Shown piece after piece: positions 1 to 6,346 of a stretch of DNA of 10,720 nt. Every line of letters begins with the position of its first letter. The first letter of the stretch is position 1. The DNA is from JBBIRM01 sp037441765 (GTDB lineage Bacteria; Desulfobacterota; BSN033; UBA1163): the NCBI GenBank assembly GCA_037441765.1, contig JBBIRM010000093.1, positions 1 to 10,720 of the forward strand. Reading direction: 5' to 3'. A program made the position numbers and the translations under genes. The notes below the pieces were generated by a model. That model was not told where the DNA came from, did not search any database, and saw only the letters and a list, made by a program, of their open reading frames with translations.

Positions 1-60
1 GGGTTTCCGCTATAAGATTTTCTCCGACATCCCTACCCGATTCCCCGGATGAGTGAGGTG

Positions 61-100
61 TTACTTAAAGTCAAGACATTAGGCTTGAAGATTTAAGTAA
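61..100 (+). promoter_or_regulatory. Two-part stem-loop in the queA leader
   Basis: TTACTTAAA (61-69) is perfectly complementary to TTTAAGTAA (92-100). Inside it TCAAG (71-75) pairs with CTTGA (84-88), leaving a small internal loop (one base against three) and an 8-base terminal loop. Fourteen pairs in 40 bases is more than expected by chance in an AT-rich gap. No T-run follows directly (ACTCTG comes next, then a looser TTTTATTT), so it is not a classical intrinsic terminator. It could end an upstream transcript, act as a queA leader element, or be a protein-binding dyad. I see no preQ1 riboswitch consensus, although preQ1 control of queuosine genes is known elsewhere. Confidence 0.5.
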
Positions 101-142
101 ACTCTGCTAATTTTATTTATGATCAAATTTATTTTGAACCCT

Positions 143-1171
143 ATGAGAGTAGAAGCATTCGACTATTTTCTTCCTCCATCTTTGATTGCTCAATACCCCC
201 CTTCCCATAGAGGAGCCTCTCGACTAATGGTCCTTCGTCGCAATGAAGAGGCTATTGAGCACCGAGTTTTTGATGATATTATAAATATCTTGACCCCTGG
301 AGACCTAATTGTATTAAATGATACTCGGGTTCTTCCAGTTAGGCTGATTGGGAAAAAAGAGTCTGGGGGAAAAGTTGAACTCCTTCTTATCCCATCAGAA
401 AACGGGAAAAAAGAAGAATATGAAACTCTGGTAAAAGATTCTAAGAAGGTGCGACCCGGGAGTCATATCCAGTTTACAGATGAATTTTCTGCAATAATTA
501 AGGAGGTGAAGGATGGAAGGGCAAAAGTCACTTTCCTGGGCACTTGCAATACGATGGAGATGATTAAAAAGATCGGTCACATCCCACTCCCCCCTTATAT
601 CAAACGAAAAGACGAACCCCTGGACCAAGAGCGGTATCAAACCGTCTATGCCAAAAAAGATGGATCCATTGCTGCGCCAACTGCAGGTCTTCATTTTACC
701 CTCCCCCTTCTTCAAAATCTCAAGAAGAGAGGGATTCAAATAACCCACCTTACCCTCCACATAGGAATCGGAACCTTTTCTCCTGTAAAAGTTAATAATG
801 TTGAAGACCATCATATGGAAGCGGAGTGGGTTGAAATTTCAGAAGAGACGGTCAAAGATGTCCAAGAGGCAAAAAAGCGTGGAGGAAGAGTCATTGCAGT
901 TGGAACAACAACAACCCGTGCACTTGAATCTTTTGCGAATGGAGAAGGAGGGCTAAGGCCAGGAATGGGGATGACCTCTCTTTTCATCTACCCCCCTTTT
1001 CGATTCCGTGTGATTGATGGTCTCATCACCAATTTCCATCTTCCCAAATCGACCCTTCTTATGCTTGTTTCTGCTTTTGTGGGTAGAGAATTTCTGATGA
1101 AGGCATACCAAGAGGCAATTGAAAAGAAATACCGATTCTATAGTTATGGCGATGCCATGCTCATTTTATAA
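143..1171 (+). CDS. queA: S-adenosylmethionine:tRNA ribosyltransferase-isomerase
   Basis: QueA moves the ribosyl part of S-adenosylmethionine onto preQ1 already placed at position 34 of GUN-anticodon tRNAs, giving epoxyqueuosine; it is cytoplasmic. The 342-residue product has family-typical blocks throughout: LNDTRVLPVRL (58-68), AAPTAGLHFT (177-186), HIGIGTFSPV (206-215), VGTTTTRALES (253-263), the GLITNFHLPKSTLLML region (from 293) and YSYGDAMLI near the end. An in-frame ATG at 119 would add eight residues (MIKFILNP). I prefer 143 because known QueA proteins begin MRVxxFxxxLP, as here. Neither start has a good Shine-Dalgarno site, so the exact start is open. tgt, the enzyme that acts just before it in the same pathway, follows after an 80-base gap, which supports the call. 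Length and motifs look complete. Confidence 0.97.
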   Translation: MRVEAFDYFLPPSLIAQYPPSHRGASRLMVLRRNEEAIEHRVFDDIINILTPGDLIVLNDTRVLPVRLIGKKESGGKVELLLIPSENGKKEEYETLVKDSKKVRPGSHIQFTDEFSAIIKEVKDGRAKVTFLGTCNTMEMIKKIGHIPLPPYIKRKDEPLDQERYQTVYAKKDGSIAAPTAGLHFTLPLLQNLKKRGIQITHLTLHIGIGTFSPVKVNNVEDHHMEAEWVEISEETVKDVQEAKKRGGRVIAVGTTTTRALESFANGEGGLRPGMGMTSLFIYPPFRFRVIDGLITNFHLPKSTLLMLVSAFVGREFLMKAYQEAIEKKYRFYSYGDAMLIL

Positions 1172-1251
1172 GGGGCAAAGGTTTTGGGGTTTAGGGTTTG
1201 TTAACGCTTAAACCTTGATCTCAAATTTCTTTCTAATGTTTTAAAAGAATT

Positions 1252-2403
1252 ATGGGTTTTCATTTTGAGATTATAAAAAAAGATTCTTATTCCCAGGCAA
1301 GATTGGGGAGAATTGAAACCAATCACGGCTCGTTTTCAACCCCAGCCTTCCTTCCAGTTGGAACTCTGGGGACGGTCAAATCCCTTACCCCTGAAGAACT
1401 AATGGAGAATGGAGTTGAAGTCCTCCTATGTAATACCTATCATCTATACCTGAGACCAGGCCATGAACTTATTAGAAGGTTGGGCGGACTTCATCGTTTT
1501 ATCCACTGGGAGAAACCCATTCTTACTGACAGCGGAGGGTATCAGGTCTTCAGTCTCAGTAAACTTAGAAAAATATCCGAGGAAGGTGTAACCTTCCAAT
1601 CTCATCTCGATGGCTCAATGCATTTCTTAACACCTGAAAAGGCATTTGAGATTCAAAGGGTTCTTGGGTCAGACATTGCTATGGTTCTGGATGAATGTAT
1701 TCCCTATCCTTCTGAATACAAATATGTAAAAGCCTCTATAGGACTTACTACGAGATGGGCGGAGAGGTCTTTGAAAATAAGGCAAAAGAACGATCCCCCG
1801 CTTTTTGGAATTGTCCAGGGAGGAACCTATAAAGATCTCCGTGAAGAAAGTGCCATGGCTTTGGTAAAAATGGGTTTTCAGGGTTATGCCATAGGAGGAT
1901 TGAGCGTAGGGGAACCCAAGGAATTGATGAGGGACGTGCTAAGATGGACAATACCTATTCTACCAGAAAATCATCCCCGTTATTTAATGGGAGTTGGGAC
2001 ACCGGAAGATATCCTCGATGCAGTATTAGTTGGAATCGACCTTTTTGATTGTGTGCTTCCAACCCGTCACGCCCGAAATGGTGTGCTTTTTACATCTAAT
2101 GGAAAAATCTCAATCAAACAGGCCAGGTATGCAAAGGATGAGAGGCCCATTGATGGTGCGTGTTCTTGCTATACCTGCCGAAATTATTCTCGAGCCTATC
2201 TGAGGCATCTCTACCTATCCAAAGAAATTTTATCATCGAGGTTGAATACTATCCATAATTTATTTTATTATATGTCACTGTTAAGGGGTTTGAAGGAGGC
2301 GATTCAGCAGGACCGTCTCTCTCAATTTTATAAAACCCATTATCCAAAGTTAGAGGGGTTGGAGGAAGAAGACCTATCCCAACTCCAGACTACCTATGGA
2401 TAG
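1252..2403 (+). CDS. tgt: Queuine/preQ1 tRNA-guanine transglycosylase
   Basis: Bacterial Tgt swaps guanine at the wobble position of GUN tRNAs for preQ1, the step before QueA. The 383-residue protein has the TIM-barrel family signatures. DSGGYQVF (93-100) carries the active-site Asp93. LDEC (146-149) lies in the base-recognition region. GIVQGG (186-191) and AIGGLSVGE (213-221) are standard core motifs. GIDLFDCVLPTRHARNG (261-277) includes the expected nucleophile Asp266. The zinc site is complete: Cys304, Cys306, Cys309 and His335. The start is preceded only by a weak purine run (AAAAGAA), but the N-terminus fits the family, so I kept this ATG. The stop lies 23 bases before yajC, so the two genes are probably cotranscribed. 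Residue roles come from family knowledge; the residues themselves are visible. Confidence 0.98.
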   Translation: MGFHFEIIKKDSYSQARLGRIETNHGSFSTPAFLPVGTLGTVKSLTPEELMENGVEVLLCNTYHLYLRPGHELIRRLGGLHRFIHWEKPILTDSGGYQVFSLSKLRKISEEGVTFQSHLDGSMHFLTPEKAFEIQRVLGSDIAMVLDECIPYPSEYKYVKASIGLTTRWAERSLKIRQKNDPPLFGIVQGGTYKDLREESAMALVKMGFQGYAIGGLSVGEPKELMRDVLRWTIPILPENHPRYLMGVGTPEDILDAVLVGIDLFDCVLPTRHARNGVLFTSNGKISIKQARYAKDERPIDGACSCYTCRNYSRAYLRHLYLSKEILSSRLNTIHNLFYYMSLLRGLKEAIQQDRLSQFYKTHYPKLEGLEEEDLSQLQTTYG

Positions 2404-2426
2404 GGGAAAAAAGATAAGGAGGTTTT

Positions 2427-2756
2427 ATGTTTACAGAAATTGCCTATGCCATGGGGCCACAGCCAGGAGGAAGTCAAGGATCTGGGATGTGGAGTTTTAT
2501 CCCAATCATCCTAATTTTTGTTATCTTCTACTTCCTCCTCATTCGCCCTCAACAGAAGCGTGCCAAGGAGCATCGGACATTGCTCGAAAACCTTAAAACC
2601 GGGGAATATGTCCTGACCAGTGGAGGCATCTATGGCAGGATCACTGGGATCAAGGACAATATTATCACACTCGAGATATCAGACAAGGTTAGGGTAAAAG
2701 TCAATCGGGGAAATATTGCAGGAGTGGTCAAATCGGATGTGATGAAAGCCGATTAA
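2427..2756 (+). CDS. yajC: Sec translocon accessory subunit YajC
   Basis: YajC is a small inner-membrane protein that associates with SecDF and SecYEG during protein export. The 109-residue product has a Gly/Pro-rich N-terminus, one hydrophobic helix at about 22-39, then the hallmark RPQQKR (40-45) and the conserved stretch from 59 (GEYVLTSGGIYGRI) in the small cytoplasmic domain. The start has a strong AAGGAGG site (2416-2422) only four bases from the ATG. A longer reading frame in another phase crosses the tgt stop, but it has no family resemblance. yajC after queA-tgt is a common arrangement. What is unusual is that secD and secF, its normal downstream neighbours, are missing and a ribosomal protein operon begins about 120 bases later. 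Confidence 0.96.
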   Translation: MFTEIAYAMGPQPGGSQGSGMWSFIPIILIFVIFYFLLIRPQQKRAKEHRTLLENLKTGEYVLTSGGIYGRITGIKDNIITLEISDKVRVKVNRGNIAGVVKSDVMKAD

Positions 2757-2768
2757 TCTAAAAATAGG

Positions 2769-2808
2769 TTTCGGATTTCTGAATTCAAGAGTCTTTTAAA
2801 AATTCCGG
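2769..2808 (+). repeat. Degenerate heptad-periodic intergenic element, copy 1
   Basis: Three 7-base units run without a gap: TTTCGGA (2769-2775), TTTCTGA (2776-2782) and ATTCAAG (2783-2789). A 12-base spacer (2790-2801) follows, then a further unit ATTCCGG (2802-2808). This is the same order, strand and spacing as the clearer copy at 10569-10629. The copy is decayed, so it would not stand out alone; the match in layout is what supports it. A weak alternative fold (GGATT with AATCC, AATT with AATT) places CCG in an internal loop, which raises the separate possibility of a ribosomal-protein leader. Confidence 0.4.
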
Positions 2809-2831
2809 AATCCCCAATTGAATTGCTCCTT

Positions 2832-2853
2832 GCTCTAAACTGAGTTTTAGGGC
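2832..2853 (+). promoter_or_regulatory. Stem-loop just upstream of the rpsF ribosome binding site
   Basis: GCTCTAAA (2832-2839) pairs with TTTAGGGC (2846-2853), giving eight pairs including one G-T wobble and a six-base loop. It ends ten bases before the GAGGAGG ribosome binding site of rpsF (2864-2870). No T-run follows, so it is not a terminator. It may be part of a leader that controls the rpsF operon, or an RNA stability element. The structure is visible; the role is inferred from position. Confidence 0.35.
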
Positions 2854-2875
2854 TATCATCCACGAGGAGGTAAAG

Positions 2876-3229
2876 ATGAGAAAGTATGAAACCCTATTTA
2901 TTATGGATCCAGACCTTGAAGAAGAAAAAAGCCAATCGGTTATCGAAAAGGTCAAAGGGATCATCACTCAAGGAAATGGAGAAATTTTAAAGGTTGAGGA
3001 TTGGGGAAAACGAAAACTTGCCTACCGAGTCAAAAAGAAAACAAAAGGTCGCTACATCTTAATCCACTTTTCAGGATTACCCCCCCTGCTCTCTGAATTG
3101 GAAAGAAATTTTCGGGTTATGGATGCGGTCATTAAATTTCAGTCCTTCCGATTGGACGAACGAAAAGCATCCTCGGTGGAGACCCCAGTCCCTGATGAAC
3201 TTCAGGAGGAGGAACTCGAAGAAGAATAA
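2876..3229 (+). CDS. rpsF: 30S ribosomal protein S6
   Basis: S6 binds the central domain of 16S rRNA as a heterodimer with S18, whose gene lies one gene downstream. The 117-residue product starts with the family signature MRKYETLFIM and contains GNGEILKVEDWGKRKLAY (33-50) and the GRYILIHF strand. It ends in a strongly acidic tail (DELQEEELEEE, 107-117), as in many S6 proteins; in E. coli such a tail is extended by glutamate ligation, though nothing here shows a RimK. A strong GAGGAGG site at 2864-2870 sits five bases from the ATG. The gene opens the rpsF-ssb-rpsR-rplI-dnaB block, and its stop is only four bases before the next ATG, so translation of the two is probably coupled. Confidence 0.97.
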   Translation: MRKYETLFIMDPDLEEEKSQSVIEKVKGIITQGNGEILKVEDWGKRKLAYRVKKKTKGRYILIHFSGLPPLLSELERNFRVMDAVIKFQSFRLDERKASSVETPVPDELQEEELEEE

Positions 3230-3233
3230 TCCA

Positions 3234-3626
3234 ATGAGGTTTTTTAATCGTGTAATTATTACAGGGAGGGTTTTAAAAACCCCTCAACTCCGTTATCGAC
3301 CTGATGGTTCAGCGGTGCTCCATTTCCTCTTAGAACTGAAGGACTCAAGAGATCGCCCCTCAATGGGTTTCCCTAAAAAGGGGGTAGAAGATCAAAAGAG
3401 TATTTTTCATGTTACCGCAATGGAAGCCTTGGCTGAACATAAAATGGACCTTCTAAAAGTTGGGCAACCATTGTTGGTGGTTGGCAGGCTAACCCAGCGA
3501 AATTGGAAGACCCAAGAAGGAAGGGGTCAGACCCGAACAGAAATCATCGCCACCGATTTAAGGGCAATCGATGAAAATAAAATAAACACCTATTGGAAAG
3601 GAGAAGAGGATGAAGAAACCTGCTGA
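3234..3626 (+). CDS. ssb: Single-stranded DNA-binding OB-fold protein (SSB or PriB type)
   Basis: The 130-residue product looks like one SSB/PriB OB fold: NRVIITGRVLKTPQLRY (5-21), a central strand IFHVTAME (57-64), LKVGQPLLVVGRL (74-86) and TRTEIIATDLRAI (100-112). Proteins of this kind coat single-stranded DNA, or as PriB help restart replication. The tail ends WKGEEDEETC and lacks the DDDIPF-like tip that SSB uses to recruit partners, so a PriB-like or accessory SSB role is possible. The slot between rpsF and rpsR is where E. coli keeps priB and Firmicutes keep ssb, so context does not decide. I chose ATG 3234 because the reading frame upstream has no family similarity. No well-spaced Shine-Dalgarno site is present, which fits coupling to rpsF. 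The 3' end overlaps rpsR by 17 bases. Confidence 0.88.
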   Translation: MRFFNRVIITGRVLKTPQLRYRPDGSAVLHFLLELKDSRDRPSMGFPKKGVEDQKSIFHVTAMEALAEHKMDLLKVGQPLLVVGRLTQRNWKTQEGRGQTRTEIIATDLRAIDENKINTYWKGEEDEETC

Positions 3627-3873
3627 AAAACCCACACCAGATCGGAAGAAGAAGCCCTTTTTGAGAAGGAAAGTCTGTCGCTTCTGCACCGATAAAAAAT
3701 TGGAGATTGACTATAAGAATGCAAGAATCCTTCGTTACTTTATCACAGAACGAGGTAAAATCGTCCCTCGACGAATCTCGGGCAACTGTGCCAAACACCA
3801 GAGAGAAATCACCATGGCAATCAAACGGGCCAGAAATATTGCCCTTTTGCCTTTTACCACGGCAACCCAATAG
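3610..3873 (+). CDS. rpsR: 30S ribosomal protein S18
   Basis: S18 is the 16S-binding partner of S6. The 87-residue product has a lysine/proline-rich N-terminus, then the core with GKIVPRRISGNCAKHQRE (49-66) and AIKRARNIALLPF (70-82). It is the zinc-binding (C+) form: Cys23, Cys26, Cys60 and His63 make a CxxC...CxxH set. A matching zinc-free paralogue, which some genomes carry, is not seen in this window. The ATG lies inside the end of the OB-fold gene, with its own AAAGGAG site at 3597-3603, six bases upstream. The 17-base overlap suggests linked translation. Confidence is high from sequence alone. Confidence 0.98.
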   Translation: MKKPAEKPTPDRKKKPFLRRKVCRFCTDKKLEIDYKNARILRYFITERGKIVPRRISGNCAKHQREITMAIKRARNIALLPFTTATQ

Positions 3874-3898
3874 GATAGAAAGAATAAGGAGGTGGAGG

Positions 3899-4342
3899 AT
3901 GCAGGTCATTTTATTGGAGGATGTCCCTTCATTGGGAAAGGTTGGAGATTTAGTAAAGGTGGCCGATGGATATGGAAGAAACTATCTTATCCCACAGAGG
4001 AAAGCCATCCTGGCCAATGAGAAAAGCATCAAAGAACTTGAGGCTCAGAAGCGACAAATTCAGAGAGGAATAGAAAAAGTGAAGAGGAATGCAGAAAAAC
4101 TCGCTCAACAGATCGAACAGACACCTTGCACCCTAACTAAGCCTGTTGGAGAAAGCGGTAAACTTTTTGGCTCTGTTACTTCTAAAGAGATTGAGGAATA
4201 CCTTAAAGGAATTGGAATCCAGGTCGATCGAAAGAAGATCCACTTGGAGGAACCTATTAAGAGTGTGGGGTTATATACGGTGCCCATCAAACTTCATCCA
4301 GAGGTCACCGCTCACCTTAAAGTCTGGGTGGTACAGGAGTAA
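3899..4342 (+). CDS. rplI: 50S ribosomal protein L9
   Basis: L9 is an elongated two-domain protein that binds 23S rRNA near the L1 stalk. The 147-residue product is of normal length. The N-terminal domain has the family signature VILLEDVPSLGKVGDLVKV (3-21), then GYGRNYLIPQ. A charged connecting helix follows from about 48 to 76, and a C-terminal domain holds GKLFGSVTSKEIEEYL. The ATG at 3899 is chosen over an in-frame ATG at 3707 because the longer form overlaps rpsR and adds unrelated sequence. A strong AAGGAGG site lies at 3886-3892. dnaB begins five bases after the stop. Confidence 0.98.
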   Translation: MQVILLEDVPSLGKVGDLVKVADGYGRNYLIPQRKAILANEKSIKELEAQKRQIQRGIEKVKRNAEKLAQQIEQTPCTLTKPVGESGKLFGSVTSKEIEEYLKGIGIQVDRKKIHLEEPIKSVGLYTVPIKLHPEVTAHLKVWVVQE

Positions 4343-4347
4343 TCTCC

Positions 4348-5706
4348 ATGAATGATATGGGTTTTTCCTCCCATAAAATTCCTCCTCAAAACCTCGAGGC
4401 GGAGCAATCCGTCTTAGGAGGGATCCTCATTGAGAACTCTGCCATCAACAAGGTGACAGAAATTCTCGATGTCAACGATTTTTATAGGGATGCCCACCGC
4501 AAAATTTTTAATGCCTTAATCGATCTTTCAGAAAGGGACGAACCAGCGGACCTCATCACCCTCACCAATGAACTGAGAAAAAAAAATCAACTGGATGCTA
4601 TTGGAGGGGCCTCCTATCTTGCGTCGCTTATCGATTCTGTCCCCACTGCCGCAAATATCGAATACTACGCAAAAATCGTAAAAGAAAAGGCAATTCTCAG
4701 GAAACTGATTGAAACCTCCACCGAGATCATCACCCAGAGTTATGAGGATCGAGGGGATGTGGAAAGTTTTCTCGATGATGCAGAACGGGCCATTTTTGAA
4801 ATTTCGGAACGAAGGGTGAAACCTTCCTTCTATCCCATCAAGGATATTGTTAAAGAAAGTTTCAGGACCATTGAAAAACTATACGAAAAGAAGGAACTGA
4901 TCACAGGAGTCCCCTCTGGATTTAAGGAGCTGGATAGGATGACAGCAGGGTTTCAACCCTCTGACCTCATCATCGTTGCAGGAAGGCCAAGTATGGGGAA
5001 GACAGCATTCTGCCTTAATATTGCACAATATGCAGCAATTGAAAAAGGTATCCCCGTGGCCTTCTTTTCGTTAGAGATGTCAAAGGAACAATTGGTCATT
5101 CGAATGCTCTGCTCCCAGGCTCGGGTTGAAGGAACACGGCTTCGGACAGGTTTTCTCAGTGAAAGCGATTGGCCAAGGTTAACGTTGGCCGCTGGGAACC
5201 TCTCAGATGCTCCCATCTATATCGATGACACCCCTGCCCTTTCCATCCTCGAATTGAGGGCAAAATCAAGACGCCTTAAAAGTGAACATGGTCTGAACAT
5301 GATCGTAATTGATTACCTTCAACTGATGAAGGGAAGGGCAAAGGCAGAAAGCCGTCAGCAGGAGATATCAGAAATCTCCCGTTCCCTTAAGGCCCTGGCC
5401 AAAGAACTAAATGTGCCAGTCATTGCAGTTTCCCAGCTTAGCAGGAAGACGGAGGAGAGGCATGGGAATAGGCCTCAACTCTCAGACCTCCGTGAGTCGG
5501 GCGCTATTGAACAGGATGCTGATGTGATCCTCTTCCTTTTCAGAGAGGAGGTCTATAACCGTACTGAAGAGAATAAAGGTAAGGCAGAGGTCATCATCGG
5601 AAAACAGAGAAATGGGCCAACGGGAAAGATCGACCTCGCCTTCTTGGATAAATTCACCACATTTAAAGAACTCTATAAAGGTGAACCCGGAGATATCTTC
5701 GAATGA
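4348..5706 (+). CDS. dnaB: Replicative DNA helicase DnaB
   Basis: DnaB is the hexameric 5'-3' helicase that unwinds the replication fork and recruits primase. The 452-residue protein has the N-terminal domain (about 10-112, beginning PPQNLEAEQSVLGGIL), a linker, and a RecA-like ATPase domain from about 185. Walker A is GRPSMGKT (212-219), the catalytic glutamate is in FFSLEMS (239-245), Walker B is VIDYLQLM (320-327), and the arginine finger is expected in KQRNGPTG (419-426). No intein interrupts the ATPase domain, although dnaB is a common intein host. An AGGAG site (4335-4339) sits inside the end of rplI, eight bases from the ATG; an in-frame ATG at 4357 is a possible alternative start. rplI-dnaB adjacency is widespread in bacteria. 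Confidence 0.98.
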   Translation: MNDMGFSSHKIPPQNLEAEQSVLGGILIENSAINKVTEILDVNDFYRDAHRKIFNALIDLSERDEPADLITLTNELRKKNQLDAIGGASYLASLIDSVPTAANIEYYAKIVKEKAILRKLIETSTEIITQSYEDRGDVESFLDDAERAIFEISERRVKPSFYPIKDIVKESFRTIEKLYEKKELITGVPSGFKELDRMTAGFQPSDLIIVAGRPSMGKTAFCLNIAQYAAIEKGIPVAFFSLEMSKEQLVIRMLCSQARVEGTRLRTGFLSESDWPRLTLAAGNLSDAPIYIDDTPALSILELRAKSRRLKSEHGLNMIVIDYLQLMKGRAKAESRQQEISEISRSLKALAKELNVPVIAVSQLSRKTEERHGNRPQLSDLRESGAIEQDADVILFLFREEVYNRTEENKGKAEVIIGKQRNGPTGKIDLAFLDKFTTFKELYKGEPGDIFE

Positions 5707-5753
5707 TTTGGGTTGAAAGTGATGGGTTGGGAATCTAAGAAAAGAATTTAATA

Positions 5754-5779
5754 CTTCAAACTCTGAAAAAATTTTCGGA
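5754..5779 (+). repeat. Degenerate heptad-periodic intergenic element, copy 3 (short)
   Basis: CTTCAAA (5754-5760) and CTCTGAA (5761-5767) are adjacent 7-base units, followed five bases later by TTTCGGA (5773-5779). The stretch shares AAACTCT (5758-5764) with 10589-10595, and the sequence after it (A-rich, then ATT..CG.AA) also aligns. It is the weakest of the three copies. The same stretch holds a dyad, TCTGAAAA (5762-5769) with TTTTCGGA (5772-5779), which could form a small hairpin before pgsA. I see no good promoter in this gap. Confidence 0.25.
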
Positions 5780-5795
5780 ACTATTATTGTAAGCC

Positions 5796-6329
5796 ATGAA
5801 CCTACCGAATAGCCTCACCCTGATCAGAGTTCTCCTAATACCATTCTTTGTGATTTTTATTATCAATAAATCTTTCAATCTCGCCCTGATCACTTTTGCC
5901 ATTGCCGGTATTACAGATGGGATTGATGGCCTTATTGCCAGGTGGAGGCACCAACGGACAGAATTGGGGGCCTATCTCGATCCGATTGCGGACAAGCTTC
6001 TTTTGATTGCTTCCTTTATAACCCTCGCCATCATTGAGATGATTCCCAGTTGGCTTGCTGTCATTGTTATTACTCGAGATGTCATCATCCTCTTGGGATT
6101 TCTATTGATGCTCCTCACCAACTATCACCCCCAAATCAATCCCAGTCTTTTGAGCAAACTTACAACTGTCCTTCAGATCTCCACGGTCCTGATCGTCTTA
6201 ATGAAAGATGCCTATCCACTCTTTAAACAAATGAGTGGCGGGGTCATATATGGAACTGCCTTTTTTACTATTCTATCAGGGCTTCAATATATCTATATTG
6301 GAACTCGGATCTTAAATGAGAAAAGATGA
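5796..6329 (+). CDS. pgsA: CDP-alcohol phosphatidyltransferase, probably phosphatidylglycerophosphate synthase
   Basis: PgsA joins CDP-diacylglycerol and glycerol-3-phosphate to give phosphatidylglycerophosphate, the first committed step to phosphatidylglycerol and cardiolipin, in the inner membrane. The 177-residue product begins MNLPNSLTLIRVLLIP, typical of the family, and carries the full catalytic motif: Asp41, Asp44, Gly45, Ala48-Arg49, Gly58, Asp62 and Asp66 (DxxDGxxAR, eight residues, GxxxDxxxD). Several hydrophobic helices surround it (roughly 6-24, 64-82, 85-107, 121-136 and 147-170). The motif fixes the family but not the alcohol acceptor, so a related synthase remains possible; the N-terminus and size favour PgsA. 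The ribosome binding site is weak. The stop lies 17 bases before the enolase ATG. Confidence 0.9.
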   Translation: MNLPNSLTLIRVLLIPFFVIFIINKSFNLALITFAIAGITDGIDGLIARWRHQRTELGAYLDPIADKLLLIASFITLAIIEMIPSWLAVIVITRDVIILLGFLLMLLTNYHPQINPSLLSKLTTVLQISTVLIVLMKDAYPLFKQMSGGVIYGTAFFTILSGLQYIYIGTRILNEKR

Positions 6330-6346
6330 TTAATAGGAGGACAGAT

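Noticed and set aside
1..56. Two short open frames touching the left edge, ending at 52 (GFRYKIFSDIPTRFPG) and 56 (VSAIRFSPTSLPDSPDE), either of which could be the tail of an upstream gene.
   Set aside because: Sixteen or seventeen codons do not allow a family call or a choice between the frames. A SpoIID-like tail was considered for the first, but its spacing does not match.
395..814. A 139-codon open frame on the minus strand inside queA.
   Set aside because: It lies wholly opposite a well-supported gene and its translation resembles no family I know; treated as a shadow.
1172..1251. Weak inverted repeat and possible promoter between queA and tgt (GGTTTA with TAAACC; TTGATC).
   Set aside because: Only six pairs, no T-run and no -10 box at usable spacing.
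4900..5706. Checked the dnaB ATPase domain for an intein or insertion.
   Set aside because: Motifs are continuous at normal spacing and the length is normal for the family.
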